Source: Spirosoma sp. KCTC 42546
GTDB lineage: Bacteria > Bacteroidota > Bacteroidia > Cytophagales > Spirosomataceae
Assembly: GCF_006965485.1 (NCBI RefSeq)
Contig: NZ_CP041360.1
Location: 4,568,501-4,632,500, forward strand
Length of the DNA: 64,000 bases
Direction: 5' to 3'
How positions within the stretch are numbered: position 1 is the first letter of the stretch; each line of letters opens with the position of its first letter. The notes under the pieces were generated by a model that did not search any database, was not told the DNA's origin, and saw nothing but the letters and a program-made list of their open reading frames with translations. Positions 44,099 through 52,200 of the stretch are shown in pieces. The position numbers were made by a program, and so were the translations under genes.

Positions 44099-44893
44099 CT
44101 AGACGGCCACCGGTGCCTTAATAGCCGGATATGGATTGTAATTTTCGAGCGTAAAATCGGCATAGGTGAAGTCAAAAACCGATTTCACATCCGGGTTCAG
44201 ACGCATGGTTGGTAGTGGACGAGGCTCACGGGAAAGCTGCGTCTCAACCTGCTCCAAATGATTCAGGTACAGGTGCGTATCACCCCCCGTCCAGATGAAT
44301 TCGTGCGCCGTAAACCCACACTCCTGTGCAATCATCATCGTAAATAACGCATAGCTGGCAATGTTGAACGGTACGCCCAGAAAGACATCGGCACTGCGCT
44401 GATAGAGCTGGCAGGAAAGCTTACCGTCTGCCACATAAAACTGCATCAGTAAATGGCAAGGGGGCAGCGCCATGTTCGGGACATCGGCCGGGTTCCAGGC
44501 CGAAATAATCATCCGGCGCGAATCGGGTGAGTTTTTCAGTTGCTTCAATACGTCCTGCAACTGGTCGATCACGCGCCCATCTGGTGCGGCCCAGCTACGC
44601 CATTGTTTGCCATACACGGGCCCCAGATCACCATTCTCGTCGGCCCACTCATCCCAGATCGATACACCGTTGTCTTTCAGGTACTTGATATTGGTATCGC
44701 CTTTAATGAACCACAGCAATTCGTGAATAATAGACTTTGTATGTACCTTTTTGGTGGTCAACAATGGGAATCCATCTTGCAGATTGAAGCGCATCTGGTA
44801 ACCAAATACGCTAATGGTACCGGTGCCGGTGCGGTCGGTTTTGCGGGTGCCGTTGTCGAGAATGTGGCGAAGCAGGTCGTGATATTGTTGCAT
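44099..44893 (-). CDS. thyA: Thymidylate synthase
   Basis: 264 residues from the ATG at 44893, the usual length. Motifs are [19 protein letters not shown], the active-site cysteine in [13 protein letters not shown], the [10 protein letters not shown] box, and GDTHLYLNH near the C-terminus. It makes dTMP from dUMP with methylene-tetrahydrofolate. A TTG two codons upstream (44899) is rejected in favour of the ATG. It follows the terminator of a small rightward-lying gene. Confidence 0.97.
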   Translation of the reverse strand: MQQYHDLLRHILDNGTRKTDRTGTGTISVFGYQMRFNLQDGFPLLTTKKVHTKSIIHELLWFIKGDTNIKYLKDNGVSIWDEWADENGDLGPVYGKQWRSWAAPDGRVIDQLQDVLKQLKNSPDSRRMIISAWNPADVPNMALPPCHLLMQFYVADGKLSCQLYQRSADVFLGVPFNIASYALFTMMIAQECGFTAHEFIWTGGDTHLYLNHLEQVETQLSREPRPLPTMRLNPDVKSVFDFTYADFTLENYNPYPAIKAPVAV

Positions 44894-44937
44894 AAACAAA
44901 AGTCGTAAGTCGACGGTCGTCAGGCAAACTTTAGGGC

Positions 44938-44974
44938 AAAAAATAACCTCGCTATTTACATAAGTAGCGAGGTT
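44938..44974 (-). terminator. Intrinsic terminator of the 51-residue gene
   Basis: AACCTCGCTA (44945-44954) and TAGCGAGGTT (44965-44974) form a perfect 10-bp stem with a 10-base loop. On the minus strand it is followed by TTATTTTTTG. It lies 30 bases after the stop of the small exported protein. Confidence 0.88.
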
Positions 44975-45003
44975 AACAAACTATTCAACGTTTAGTCAAG
45001 CCC

Positions 45004-45159
45004 TTATACCTTGGCTTTTTTCATGCAACAGGCATGGCTGCCTTTCTCACAAGTGGCAGACTTGGCTTTTTTCACTTTCTTCTCTTTGCTCACTTCGCCA
45101 GCAAATGAAAGGGTAGTCAGGGTGGTCAGCAGGGCCAGACCAAGTAAGGCTTTTTTCAT
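45004..45159 (-). CDS. Small exported lysine- and cysteine-rich protein, 51 aa
   Basis: ATG at 45159, stop TAA at 45006-45004. Residues 1-20 (MKKALLGLALLTTLTTLSFA) are a clear signal peptide. The mature 31 residues are basic (KEKKVKKAKSA) with three cysteines (C37, C44, C45) and a histidine in CEKGSHACCMKKAKV, which could bind a metal. A strong terminator follows. No family recognised. Real-gene evidence is the signal peptide plus terminator; expression is untested. Confidence 0.75.
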   Translation of the reverse strand: MKKALLGLALLTTLTTLSFAGEVSKEKKVKKAKSATCEKGSHACCMKKAKV

Positions 45160-45236
45160 GGCAAATGCAGTTGTTAAGGTTCTTAACGCATTAACGCGCT
45201 TCGAGCTAATTTATGCAAAAACTACGCCATATGTAT

Positions 45237-45334
45237 TTAACCGCAAAGGGCGCTAAGGCAAGCGCAAAGAACGCAGAGATTTTTTTTATATACTTTGCGT
45301 TCTTTGCGCCTACCCTTGCGCCCTTTGCGGTTAA
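45237..45334. repeat. Long inverted repeat, GCGCAAAGAACGC-word family
   Basis: The left arm (45237-45280, TTAACCGCAAAGGGCGC...) pairs with the right arm (45291-45334) with about five mismatches and a loop of about 10 bases. The words CGCAAAG and GCGCAAAGAACGC recur within each arm. The right arm contains the TAA stop of the OsmC gene (45333-45331). Confidence 0.9.
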
Positions 45335-45789
45335 GAAATTTCAAATGAATACGTTATCTCAGTAGAAGGCCGCAGTTGGGCCGTTGCCGAGCAGTATTTG
45401 TCCATCGATAGGTCGATAGCCCGTTTTACTTTCTCAGGGTTTAACTGGCCTTTCAGCAGATAGGTGATATGGATTTTTTTGAATGGAGCCGGGATGGCGT
45501 CTTTTTCGCGTAAGCCATCCACTTTCAGTCGAAAATCTTCGATTACCTGTTTCTGTTTTTTCAGAATCAGAATTACATCGATAGCTGAGCAACCCGCCAG
45601 GCCCATAAGCATCATTTCCATAGGACGTGCTCCGGCATTGTGTCCGCCAATATCCGTAGCCGCGTCGATGTGTTGCGCCACGCCCGACTTTCCTAAGGCT
45701 TCGAAATGGAAGGCATCGTCAACGCGTACGAGTTCAACCTGCATGGTCGTGTATTCCTGAATGGTATCAACTGGTTGTGAATCAATCAT
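45331..45789 (-). CDS. OsmC family protein
   Basis: 152 residues. Family marks are RPMEMMLMGLAGCSAIDVILILKKQ, with the resolving-type cysteine in AGCSAID, and AIDLSMDKYCSATAQLR near the C-terminus, with the second cysteine. OsmC/Ohr proteins reduce organic hydroperoxides using two cysteines; this one groups with the OsmC-like rather than Ohr branch by eye. Cytoplasmic. Its stop codon is supplied by the adjacent inverted repeat. Confidence 0.9.
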   Translation of the reverse strand: MIDSQPVDTIQEYTTMQVELVRVDDAFHFEALGKSGVAQHIDAATDIGGHNAGARPMEMMLMGLAGCSAIDVILILKKQKQVIEDFRLKVDGLREKDAIPAPFKKIHITYLLKGQLNPEKVKRAIDLSMDKYCSATAQLRPSTEITYSFEIS

Positions 45790-45850
45790 TGTCTTTTTTG
45801 CGTTTATCAGGTGAAGTGTTTATTTTCACCATTTCAAAGTAAATAAAATC

Positions 45851-46204
45851 ATGTCCGAAAAATTCACCGACGACCTCTTCGACCTTAAAAACGACCGGCG
45901 GTTGAGTGTGTATCTATACCGGGCTGGCTTTGGAGCCTGGTTGCTTTACATCGTATCGGGCGCGCAGTTTATGCAGTCGATGCGCATGTACCGAACAGAT
46001 TTCGGGGTGTTCTCGTTCTTTCTGATGGTCATGGGTTTATCCGCGTCCATGATCTACGATTACTATCATCATCCGGTTGAGTTTGCTCAAAAGAAAAAAT
46101 GGCTGGCTTTCAGCTATTTGGTTCTAGCTGGACTGGTTTACTTCTTTATTCTGCACAACGAACCAATATCTCTTGAGCACCTTTTCGGGTCGGGTTTGTT
46201 TTAA
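45851..46204 (+). CDS. Small membrane protein, 117 aa, unknown function
   Basis: Three hydrophobic segments (about residues 27-42, 52-70, 84-101) between charged stretches. The N-terminus SEKFTDDLFDLKNDRRLSVYLYRAG is acidic then basic. No family recognised. It stands alone between the divergent OsmC gene and the convergent end of the sugar operon. Confidence 0.7.
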   Translation: MSEKFTDDLFDLKNDRRLSVYLYRAGFGAWLLYIVSGAQFMQSMRMYRTDFGVFSFFLMVMGLSASMIYDYYHHPVEFAQKKKWLAFSYLVLAGLVYFFILHNEPISLEHLFGSGLF

Positions 46205-46226
46205 TTTGCCTAAAACGTATTGGCAC

Positions 46227-47738
46227 TTAGTTGATAACCGTTTGCCATCCCGCATAATCGGCAAGGGCCTTTTCCTGACCAATGCCCGGATTAATCGTTT
46301 CCCTATTCGAATTAATTGAGGTCAGGTAAGCCAGGTCTTTATAAATTCCTGCCTTAAGCCCTGCCAGATACGCAGCTCCCTGTGCCGATACATCCGGCAT
46401 GCCTTTGTTAACGACAGACTTACCAAGTAGATCAGCCAAAAACTGGAGAACAAAGGTATTCGCACTGATGCCTCCATTCACCATCAGTTCTTCCAGCGGA
46501 ATACCCGTATCCTGTTCCATCGCGACAATAACGTCCTTGATCTGGTAGGGAATGGACTCCAGAGCCGCCCGGACAATATGATTTTTGCTCGTGCCAAACG
46601 TCAGCCCTGAGATAGATGCTTTGCGCGACATTTGCCAGTGAGGAGCGCCCAAGCCGCTGAAAGCCGGAATTATATAGACGCCACCATTATCAGCAACAGC
46701 CGTTGCCATCGCTTCCGTTTCGGGGCTTTCAGCAAATAATTCCAGCGTGTTTTTCAGCCATTCGATGGTTGCCCCACAGGTGACAATAACGCCTTCCAAC
46801 GCATAATCTACCGAACGTCGCGGTTCCCCGCCGGGACCCGGCCGTTCCTCAGTGCTCCAGCAAATCGTGGTGACCATCCCATGTTTCGATCTGATGGGTT
46901 TTTCACCGATGTTCATAATGATGGAGCAACCTGTCCCTAATGTCGCTTTGGCCGTGCCGGGCGAGAAACAACCCTCGCCAAAGGCAGCTGCGTGTGAATC
47001 GCCAATCAGGCTGGTAATGGGCAAATTATGATCGAACAACCCATTGAAATTCGACTCACCGAAGAAGGCTGACGAGGGCTTTAGCTCCGGTAAATTCAGT
47101 TTCGAGAGGCCAAACGTTTGTAGCAGTTCCTGATCCCAGGCCAGCGTATTGAGGTTGAAAAACAGGGTTCGGGAGGCATTCGTATAATCGGTCAGATACT
47201 GTTGGCCGTTCGTTAATTTATAGAGTAGCCAGGTATCGACCGTTCCGAAATACGCCTTCCCCGCATCAATCGTCTGCCTGACCTTTTCGACATTCTCGTA
47301 CAACCAGATGAGCTTGCTGCCCGAAAAATACGGATCAATGAACAGTCCCGTTTTTTCCTGAATCGTCTCCTCCAATCCATCCGCTTTTAGTCGCTCACAC
47401 ACGCCGATGGAGCGCTTGCACTGCCAGACGATGGCATTATGCAAGGGTTCTCCCGACTCGTCCCAAACGACGAATGTTTCGCGTTGATTCGAAATTCCAC
47501 AGGCTTTGATCACCTTCAGATTACCCCCTTCGGCCGCAAACGCGCCCATGCATTTACCAACGGATGTGAGCACATTCCGAAAAATTTCGTCGGGCTCCTG
47601 CTCCACGTACCCATCCCCAAAATAGTTGGTTTTCAACGGCTCCGACGCGCGGGCAACAACGTTACCAGCTTCGTCAAACAGAAGCGTTTTGGTACTGCTG
47701 GTGCCTTGATCAATGGCAAGAATATAGGAACTGGTCAT
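46227..47738 (-). CDS. FGGY-family carbohydrate kinase
   Basis: 503 residues. The N-terminal ATPase part YILAIDQGTSSTKTLLFDEAG and ACGISNQRETFVVWD resemble glycerol kinase; the C-terminal signature is GGVYIIPAFSGLGAPHW. The catalytic aspartate is expected in SLIGDSHAA. In this operon it would phosphorylate the ketose made by the isomerase, for example ribulose, xylulose or apulose, although glycerol cannot be ruled out from sequence alone. It is the last gene of the operon, behind an inverted repeat. Confidence 0.9.
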   Translation of the reverse strand: MTSSYILAIDQGTSSTKTLLFDEAGNVVARASEPLKTNYFGDGYVEQEPDEIFRNVLTSVGKCMGAFAAEGGNLKVIKACGISNQRETFVVWDESGEPLHNAIVWQCKRSIGVCERLKADGLEETIQEKTGLFIDPYFSGSKLIWLYENVEKVRQTIDAGKAYFGTVDTWLLYKLTNGQQYLTDYTNASRTLFFNLNTLAWDQELLQTFGLSKLNLPELKPSSAFFGESNFNGLFDHNLPITSLIGDSHAAAFGEGCFSPGTAKATLGTGCSIIMNIGEKPIRSKHGMVTTICWSTEERPGPGGEPRRSVDYALEGVIVTCGATIEWLKNTLELFAESPETEAMATAVADNGGVYIIPAFSGLGAPHWQMSRKASISGLTFGTSKNHIVRAALESIPYQIKDVIVAMEQDTGIPLEELMVNGGISANTFVLQFLADLLGKSVVNKGMPDVSAQGAAYLAGLKAGIYKDLAYLTSINSNRETINPGIGQEKALADYAGWQTVIN

Positions 47739-47743
47739 GTGTG

Positions 47744-47836
47744 TTAATGTAAAATGAACAATGAATATTGAATAATGCGGTTCCCCTGACCATCAGTCTG
47801 GCGTCTCATTTTACATTATTCATTTTTCATTATCCA
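47744..47836. repeat. Imperfect inverted repeat, AATGGATAATG-word family
   Basis: AATGTAAAATGA (47746-47757) pairs exactly with TCATTTTACATT (47806-47817), and both flanks carry AATGAATAATG-type words. The right arm encodes the last codons of the permease (RMDNEK and its TGA stop). Confidence 0.85.
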
Positions 47837-48800
47837 TTCGCTTGTCGATAATAACAGCCAGCAAAATCACAAATCCCTTCACGACCTGCTGCCAGAACGG
47901 GGATACGTTGAGAAGTACCAGCCCGTTGTTCAGGACGCCAATAATGATGGCACCCTGCACCGTCCCTAAAATGCTACCCCGTCCGCCCGACAGCGACGTA
48001 CCGCCAATGACCACAGCCGCAATGGAATCCAGTTCGTAGCTGGTACCGGCGTTAGGCTGGGCCGAATCCAGCCGGGAGGTAACGAGTAAGCCGCCAACGG
48101 CCGCCAGTCCACCGGCTAGGCTGTAGACCGCGATTTTGATTTTGTTGATGTTCACTCCCGACAATCGGGCCGCGCTTTCGCTGCCGCCAATGGCATAGAT
48201 ATAGCGTCCAAGGCGGGTTTTATTTGTAATCAATACCGCAATGGCGACGATGATGCCTGACAGCCAAACGGGCAAAGGAATGCCTAAAAACCAGCCCGTT
48301 CCTAAAAAGGTAAACGAATCACCTAAGCCGGTAATTGGAAAACCTTCTGTCCAGAGCATGGTTAGTCCGCGGGCGATGGTCAACATGGCGAGCGTCGCTA
48401 CGAAAGGCGGCAGTTTGAACCGTGTGATGGCCCAGCCGTTGAACCAGCCCAAGCCAGAACCCGTAACCAAACCCGCCAGTGTAGCCCCTAATAGCGTAAA
48501 GCCAATGTACAGGTTCTGATATGGCAACTGAATACCGTTTCGGAGTAAACCCGCCGTGATGGCTCCCGACAGGGCCAACACAGAGCCAACCGATAAGTCG
48601 ATGCCCGCCGTTAGCACCACGAGCGTCATGCCCGTTGAGATACAGACGTTTACCGAAATCTGCCGCAGGACGTTCCAGAAATTGGCCACCGTCAGAAATT
48701 TATCGGACATCAGGCTGATGCCCAGACATAGAATGAACAGGGCAATCAGTGACTGAAATTTGGTTAAAACAGGCCGGTAGGAATTTAAGGTTGCTTGCAT
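47820..48800 (-). CDS. Ribose-type ABC transporter permease (RbsC family)
   Basis: 326 residues with eight to ten membrane segments. Family marks are GMTLVVLTAGIDLSVGSVLALSGAI (the EAA-like cytoplasmic loop region) and AVVIGGTSLSGGRGSILGTV. It forms the membrane channel of a pentose importer with the ATPase and binding lipoprotein upstream. Its last six residues and stop codon lie in an inverted-repeat arm. Confidence 0.94.
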   Translation of the reverse strand: MQATLNSYRPVLTKFQSLIALFILCLGISLMSDKFLTVANFWNVLRQISVNVCISTGMTLVVLTAGIDLSVGSVLALSGAITAGLLRNGIQLPYQNLYIGFTLLGATLAGLVTGSGLGWFNGWAITRFKLPPFVATLAMLTIARGLTMLWTEGFPITGLGDSFTFLGTGWFLGIPLPVWLSGIIVAIAVLITNKTRLGRYIYAIGGSESAARLSGVNINKIKIAVYSLAGGLAAVGGLLVTSRLDSAQPNAGTSYELDSIAAVVIGGTSLSGGRGSILGTVQGAIIIGVLNNGLVLLNVSPFWQQVVKGFVILLAVIIDKRMDNEK

Positions 48801-48804
48801 GCTG

Positions 48805-48933
48805 GTTATAGGTTTACGGTATTCAGTTTATGGTATTTGGTTCACTGTATTCGGCATTTAGCTTACGGTATTAGACTGCATCGCGCACCATAAACCGAAT
48901 ACCATAGACTGTAAACTGTATAGCATAAACTAT
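48805..48933. repeat. Imperfect inverted repeat, GTTTAYGGTATTCRG-word family
   Basis: The left arm (48805-48872) repeats GGTTTACGGTATTCAG-like words four times; the right arm (48884-48933) carries their complements (ACCATAAACCGAATACCAT). Pairing is imperfect. It fills the gap between the rbsA-like stop (TAG, 48932-48930, inside the arm) and the permease start. Confidence 0.85.
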
Positions 48934-50429
48934 TTAGGAATCGCGGCTTTGAGAATCGAGTCTTCCGTTGCATCCTGAATTGCCATTTCGGCGGTTAAGC
49001 TTCCTTCGCACAGGACCAGGATACGATCAGAAATCGCCAGAATTTCGGGCAGTTCGGAGGAAACGACCAGGATTCCCATACCGGCATCGGCCAATTGCAA
49101 AATGAGTTTATAGATTTCGTTCTTGGCGTTCACATCGATGCCCCGCGTGGGTTCGTCTAGCATCAACAGCTTGGGGTTCGTGGCCAGCCATTTCGACAAC
49201 ACGATTTTCTGCTGATTACCACCACTCAGATTTTTAGCCGTTTGCTTCTCCGAAGGCGTCTTGATCCGCAAATCAGCAATGTATTTCTTCGCCAGTGTCG
49301 ATTCTTTTTTCTGGCTCAGGAAACCCGCCTGTTCAATGATCGACAGGGATGTTAGGCTAATATTAGTCTGTACATCCAGGCCTAATACCAGGCCATCTTT
49401 CTTGCGATCTTCCGGAACCAGCGCCATACCTGCCCGAATCGCATCAATGGGTGCCTTAAACTGAACCTGCTGACTGTCAAGATGAACCGTACCACTCGAA
49501 CGCTTTGGGTGGAGGCCAAACAGGGTTTCTAATAATTCCGTCCGTCCTGCTCCCATAAGCCCAAAAATCCCAACAATCTCTCCCCGGCCAACCGTAAACG
49601 AAAGATTTTTTAGCTGGTTTTCCTGCACACGAACCAGGTGCTTGAGACACAGGTTTCCGACCGACAAGATCGGTTCGTAAACTTGATCATTCGCTTTTCG
49701 GCGGATGCTGGTAACATCACGACCCACCATTTTACGAATCAGCGTATCGTGATCGATGCCCTGCATACTACCTGATTCGATGGACTTCCCATCCCGCAAA
49801 ACGACGTAGCGATCGGCAATCGTGAACAGCTCATCCAACTTATGCGAGATGTACACAATGGCCTTATTCTCATTTCGTAAACTGGTTATAATGCTGAACA
49901 AAACCGCCACTTCACTTTCGCTAATGGCCGACGTAGGTTCGTCCATGATAATCACCTCCGACTCAACGAGTAACGCTTTAGCAATCTCAACGACCTGCTG
50001 CTGACCCACTTTCAGTTCGACAATCAGCGTATCGGGATCAATATTCAGCTTGAGCTTTTCGAGGAGTTCGCGCGTTTTGAGTCGCATGGCTTTCCGGTCG
50101 AGGGTGCCCCAGCGGGTAGTGAGTTCGCGGCCCAGAAAGACGTTTTCGGTAATGCTCAGGTAAGGAATCAGGTTCAGTTCCTGGTGAATGATGGCAATTC
50201 CGCAAGCCTGTGCGTCCCGAATCGTATCGAACCGAACGGGTTGCCCCTTGAACACGATTTGTCCTTCATAGTCAGGATATACGCCCGACAGGATTTTCAT
50301 CAGCGTCGACTTCCCGGCCCCGTTTTCGCCAATCACAGCGGTCACCTGACCCGCCAGAAATTCAAGGCAGACCTGATCGAGGGCCGTTACGCCCGTAAAT
50401 CGTTTCGTGATATTTTCTGCTACTAACAT
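48930..50429 (-). CDS. Ribose-type ABC transporter ATP-binding protein (RbsA family)
   Basis: 499 residues with two ABC domains. The first has Walker A GENGAGKSTLMKIL, signature LKVGQQQVVEIAKAL and Walker B VIIMDEPTSA. The second has a degenerate Walker A GLMGAGRTELLETLFG, signature LSGGNQQKIVLSKWL and LLMLDEPTRGID. It powers the pentose importer. Its ATG lies within the last codons of the DUF2291 gene (7-base overlap), a result of the repeat-derived extension of that gene. Confidence 0.95.
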   Translation of the reverse strand: MLVAENITKRFTGVTALDQVCLEFLAGQVTAVIGENGAGKSTLMKILSGVYPDYEGQIVFKGQPVRFDTIRDAQACGIAIIHQELNLIPYLSITENVFLGRELTTRWGTLDRKAMRLKTRELLEKLKLNIDPDTLIVELKVGQQQVVEIAKALLVESEVIIMDEPTSAISESEVAVLFSIITSLRNENKAIVYISHKLDELFTIADRYVVLRDGKSIESGSMQGIDHDTLIRKMVGRDVTSIRRKANDQVYEPILSVGNLCLKHLVRVQENQLKNLSFTVGRGEIVGIFGLMGAGRTELLETLFGLHPKRSSGTVHLDSQQVQFKAPIDAIRAGMALVPEDRKKDGLVLGLDVQTNISLTSLSIIEQAGFLSQKKESTLAKKYIADLRIKTPSEKQTAKNLSGGNQQKIVLSKWLATNPKLLMLDEPTRGIDVNAKNEIYKLILQLADAGMGILVVSSELPEILAISDRILVLCEGSLTAEMAIQDATEDSILKAAIPK

Positions 50430-51139
50430 GGTTTGTAGGGCTTGGCGCAGGGAGCAGGGAGCAGGGGGCGCATTTTGATGGTCAGGGACTTATCTCCCTG
50501 CCCCTTGCTCCCTGCGCCAAGCTCTACAGAAATAGGAATTACCTCTACATCATCCAGATGCAAATGTTCTCTATTCAGTTCGATGGCACCGACAAACTTC
50601 ACCGTGCTTCCTGCTTTCGCACTGGCTTTAAATGGTGGCACCACCTTTTTGCGAATGATGCTGTTGAGTTCGGCGGATACGTTGTTGAGATCCATCGTGT
50701 TATCGAACTCGGTAATCTTGATCAAGCCCGATGCATCGCGGACGGCGTTGCCAAAAATGTACTCGGTAGCCAGTCTTATCGTTTCCCCAGAAGGTAACGC
50801 AAGTGTTACATCGTTATCGCCAATGGTGGTTATTTTGCCCTCCCCTTTCACCAGGAAATAGCGAATATTACCGATGCCTAATGCGTGCGAATACGTATCA
50901 ATTGCTTTCTCTTTGTCCGTTTTCAGCAGCGTTAGAAGCGTACTAAAATCGGTTGCGGTTGATGTGGCTGGCAATAGTTTCGACGTCCAGAATGTCTGCG
51001 CATAGGCGACCGGATCAAATTTTGAAGTCGAGTTTGAGCCAGTCTTTACTTCATCCAGTTTTTTGAAATAAACGGAGTTATAGGCCACAACACCCAACAA
51101 AACTAGTAGCACCGCGTATTTGAGGCTATTTTTCGGCAT
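50423..51139 (-). CDS. DUF2291 family protein with repeat-encoded C-terminus
   Basis: 238 residues. One N-terminal membrane segment (about 8-25) anchors a periplasmic domain. DUF2291 proteins are fixed companions of RbsABC-type importers, and this one sits between the binding protein and the ATPase; its task there is unknown. The conserved part ends near DDVEVIPISVEL; the last 31 residues (GAGSKGQGDKSL...PCAKPYKPC) are encoded by the GCAGGGAGCAGGG inverted repeat and have a low-complexity, unrelated look. Confidence 0.88.
   Translation of the reverse strand: MPKNSLKYAVLLVLLGVVAYNSVYFKKLDEVKTGSNSTSKFDPVAYAQTFWTSKLLPATSTATDFSTLLTLLKTDKEKAIDTYSHALGIGNIRYFLVKGEGKITTIGDNDVTLALPSGETIRLATEYIFGNAVRDASGLIKITEFDNTMDLNNVSAELNSIIRKKVVPPFKASAKAGSTVKFVGAIELNREHLHLDDVEVIPISVELGAGSKGQGDKSLTIKMRPLLPAPCAKPYKPC
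50434..50528. repeat. Long inverted repeat inside the DUF2291 gene, GGCGCAGGGAGCA-word family
   Basis: The left arm (50434-50467, TGTAGGGCTTGGCGCAGGGA...) and right arm (50494-50528) pair over about 34 bp with a few mismatches; the loop is about 26 bases. It is wholly within the coding frame of the DUF2291 gene and reaches the start of the ATPase gene. Confidence 0.92.
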
Positions 51140-51144
51140 GGTCT

Positions 51145-52098
51145 TTATAGCTTTTTGGGGCTGCTGTAATCCTTTATATTCTCCTGATCGACCAATTCGA
51201 CAGCTACGGGTATCTTTTTAGCGAAGTCCCGCTTGCCTTTGATGTACTCGTCGGCATACTGAGCGGCCGTTTTGGCCATGGTTTGGGGCGATTGTAAACC
51301 CGTCGCCTTAATCTTGCTATCCCGGATGGAGTTCATCACATCATCGGCCCCATCGAAACCAAACACACCAACCTCTTTCGCCTTTCCGGCAGCCACCAGC
51401 GCCTGATAAGCGCCCATTGCCATGGCATCGTTTCCGCAAAAAACGGCGTTGACATCGGGGTGCGCTTGAAGTATGGACTCGAGTACCTCCATGGCCTTAT
51501 TCCGATCGAAATCAGCGCTTTGCTGAGCCACCATCTTAAAGTTAGGATACTGATCAACTACACTATGAAAACCCTTCGAGCGGTTCCAGGTGTTGTTGTC
51601 GCCCACCAGCCCCAGAATTTCAACATAGTTGATGGGTGCGTCTTTGGCTTTCGCCCGCAACGTTTGGGCAAAGTATTTTCCGATAGCCACACAGCCGGAA
51701 TAGTTGTCGGACAAAATCTGGCAGGTAGCGGCCTGGGGCGAATTGACTTCCCGGTCCATACAGAACACCGGTATACCCGCGTCTTTTGCCTTCATGGCAT
51801 TTACGATGGAGCCATCGGAGTCTGTCGGGTTTAGCAGAATAGCACTGAATCCTGATACGATGGCGTTCTCGAAATGGTCACTTTCCAGGGCCGTGTTGTT
51901 CTGCGAATCGAAGATTTTGGTTTCGTACCCCAAGGCCTTTGCCTGAGCCGCTGCCGTTTCGGCCAGCACCACAAACCAGGGATTATTGAGCGTAGACACA
52001 ATTACGGCCACTTTCTTCGGTTGGTCAGAAGTGGATTTAGTTGTACAGCTTCCGGCCAGGAGGAGGGCCAAGAGCCATAGGAAAATGAGTTTATTCAT
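51145..52098 (-). CDS. Ribose-type sugar-binding lipoprotein (RbsB family)
   Basis: 317 residues from the ATG at 52098; the longer frame reads through a hairpin. A lipobox LLLAGSC gives a lipidated periplasmic protein. The type I periplasmic-binding fold starts KVAVIVSTLNNPWFVVLAE and has FSAILLNPTDSDG, AVFCGNDAMAMGAYQAL and VGVFGFDGADD. It captures a pentose-like sugar for the permease. The next gene (DUF2291) follows after 5 bases. Confidence 0.93.
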   Translation of the reverse strand: MNKLIFLWLLALLLAGSCTTKSTSDQPKKVAVIVSTLNNPWFVVLAETAAAQAKALGYETKIFDSQNNTALESDHFENAIVSGFSAILLNPTDSDGSIVNAMKAKDAGIPVFCMDREVNSPQAATCQILSDNYSGCVAIGKYFAQTLRAKAKDAPINYVEILGLVGDNNTWNRSKGFHSVVDQYPNFKMVAQQSADFDRNKAMEVLESILQAHPDVNAVFCGNDAMAMGAYQALVAAGKAKEVGVFGFDGADDVMNSIRDSKIKATGLQSPQTMAKTAAQYADEYIKGKRDFAKKIPVAVELVDQENIKDYSSPKKL

Positions 52099-52113
52099 GG
52101 TAAGTTCAGGAAG

Positions 52114-52197
52114 GATAGACCGCAGATTGTCATGATTTTTATGATTAATTAAGATCATTTTTCAAATCATAAAAATCATGACAATCTGCGGTCTATC
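52114..52197. repeat. Perfect 33-bp inverted repeat
   Basis: Arms 52114-52146 and 52165-52197 (GATAGACCGCAGATTGTCAT...) are exact complements with an 18-base loop. It lies between the DUF1593 stop (52203-52201) and the binding-protein start, and would be transcribed as a very stable hairpin. Confidence 0.95.
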
Positions 52198-52200
52198 AGG

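Noticed and set aside
46227..47738. Calling the FGGY kinase glycerol kinase
   Set aside because: The N-terminal motif is similar, but no glycerol facilitator or dehydrogenase is present and the operon is a pentose-type one.
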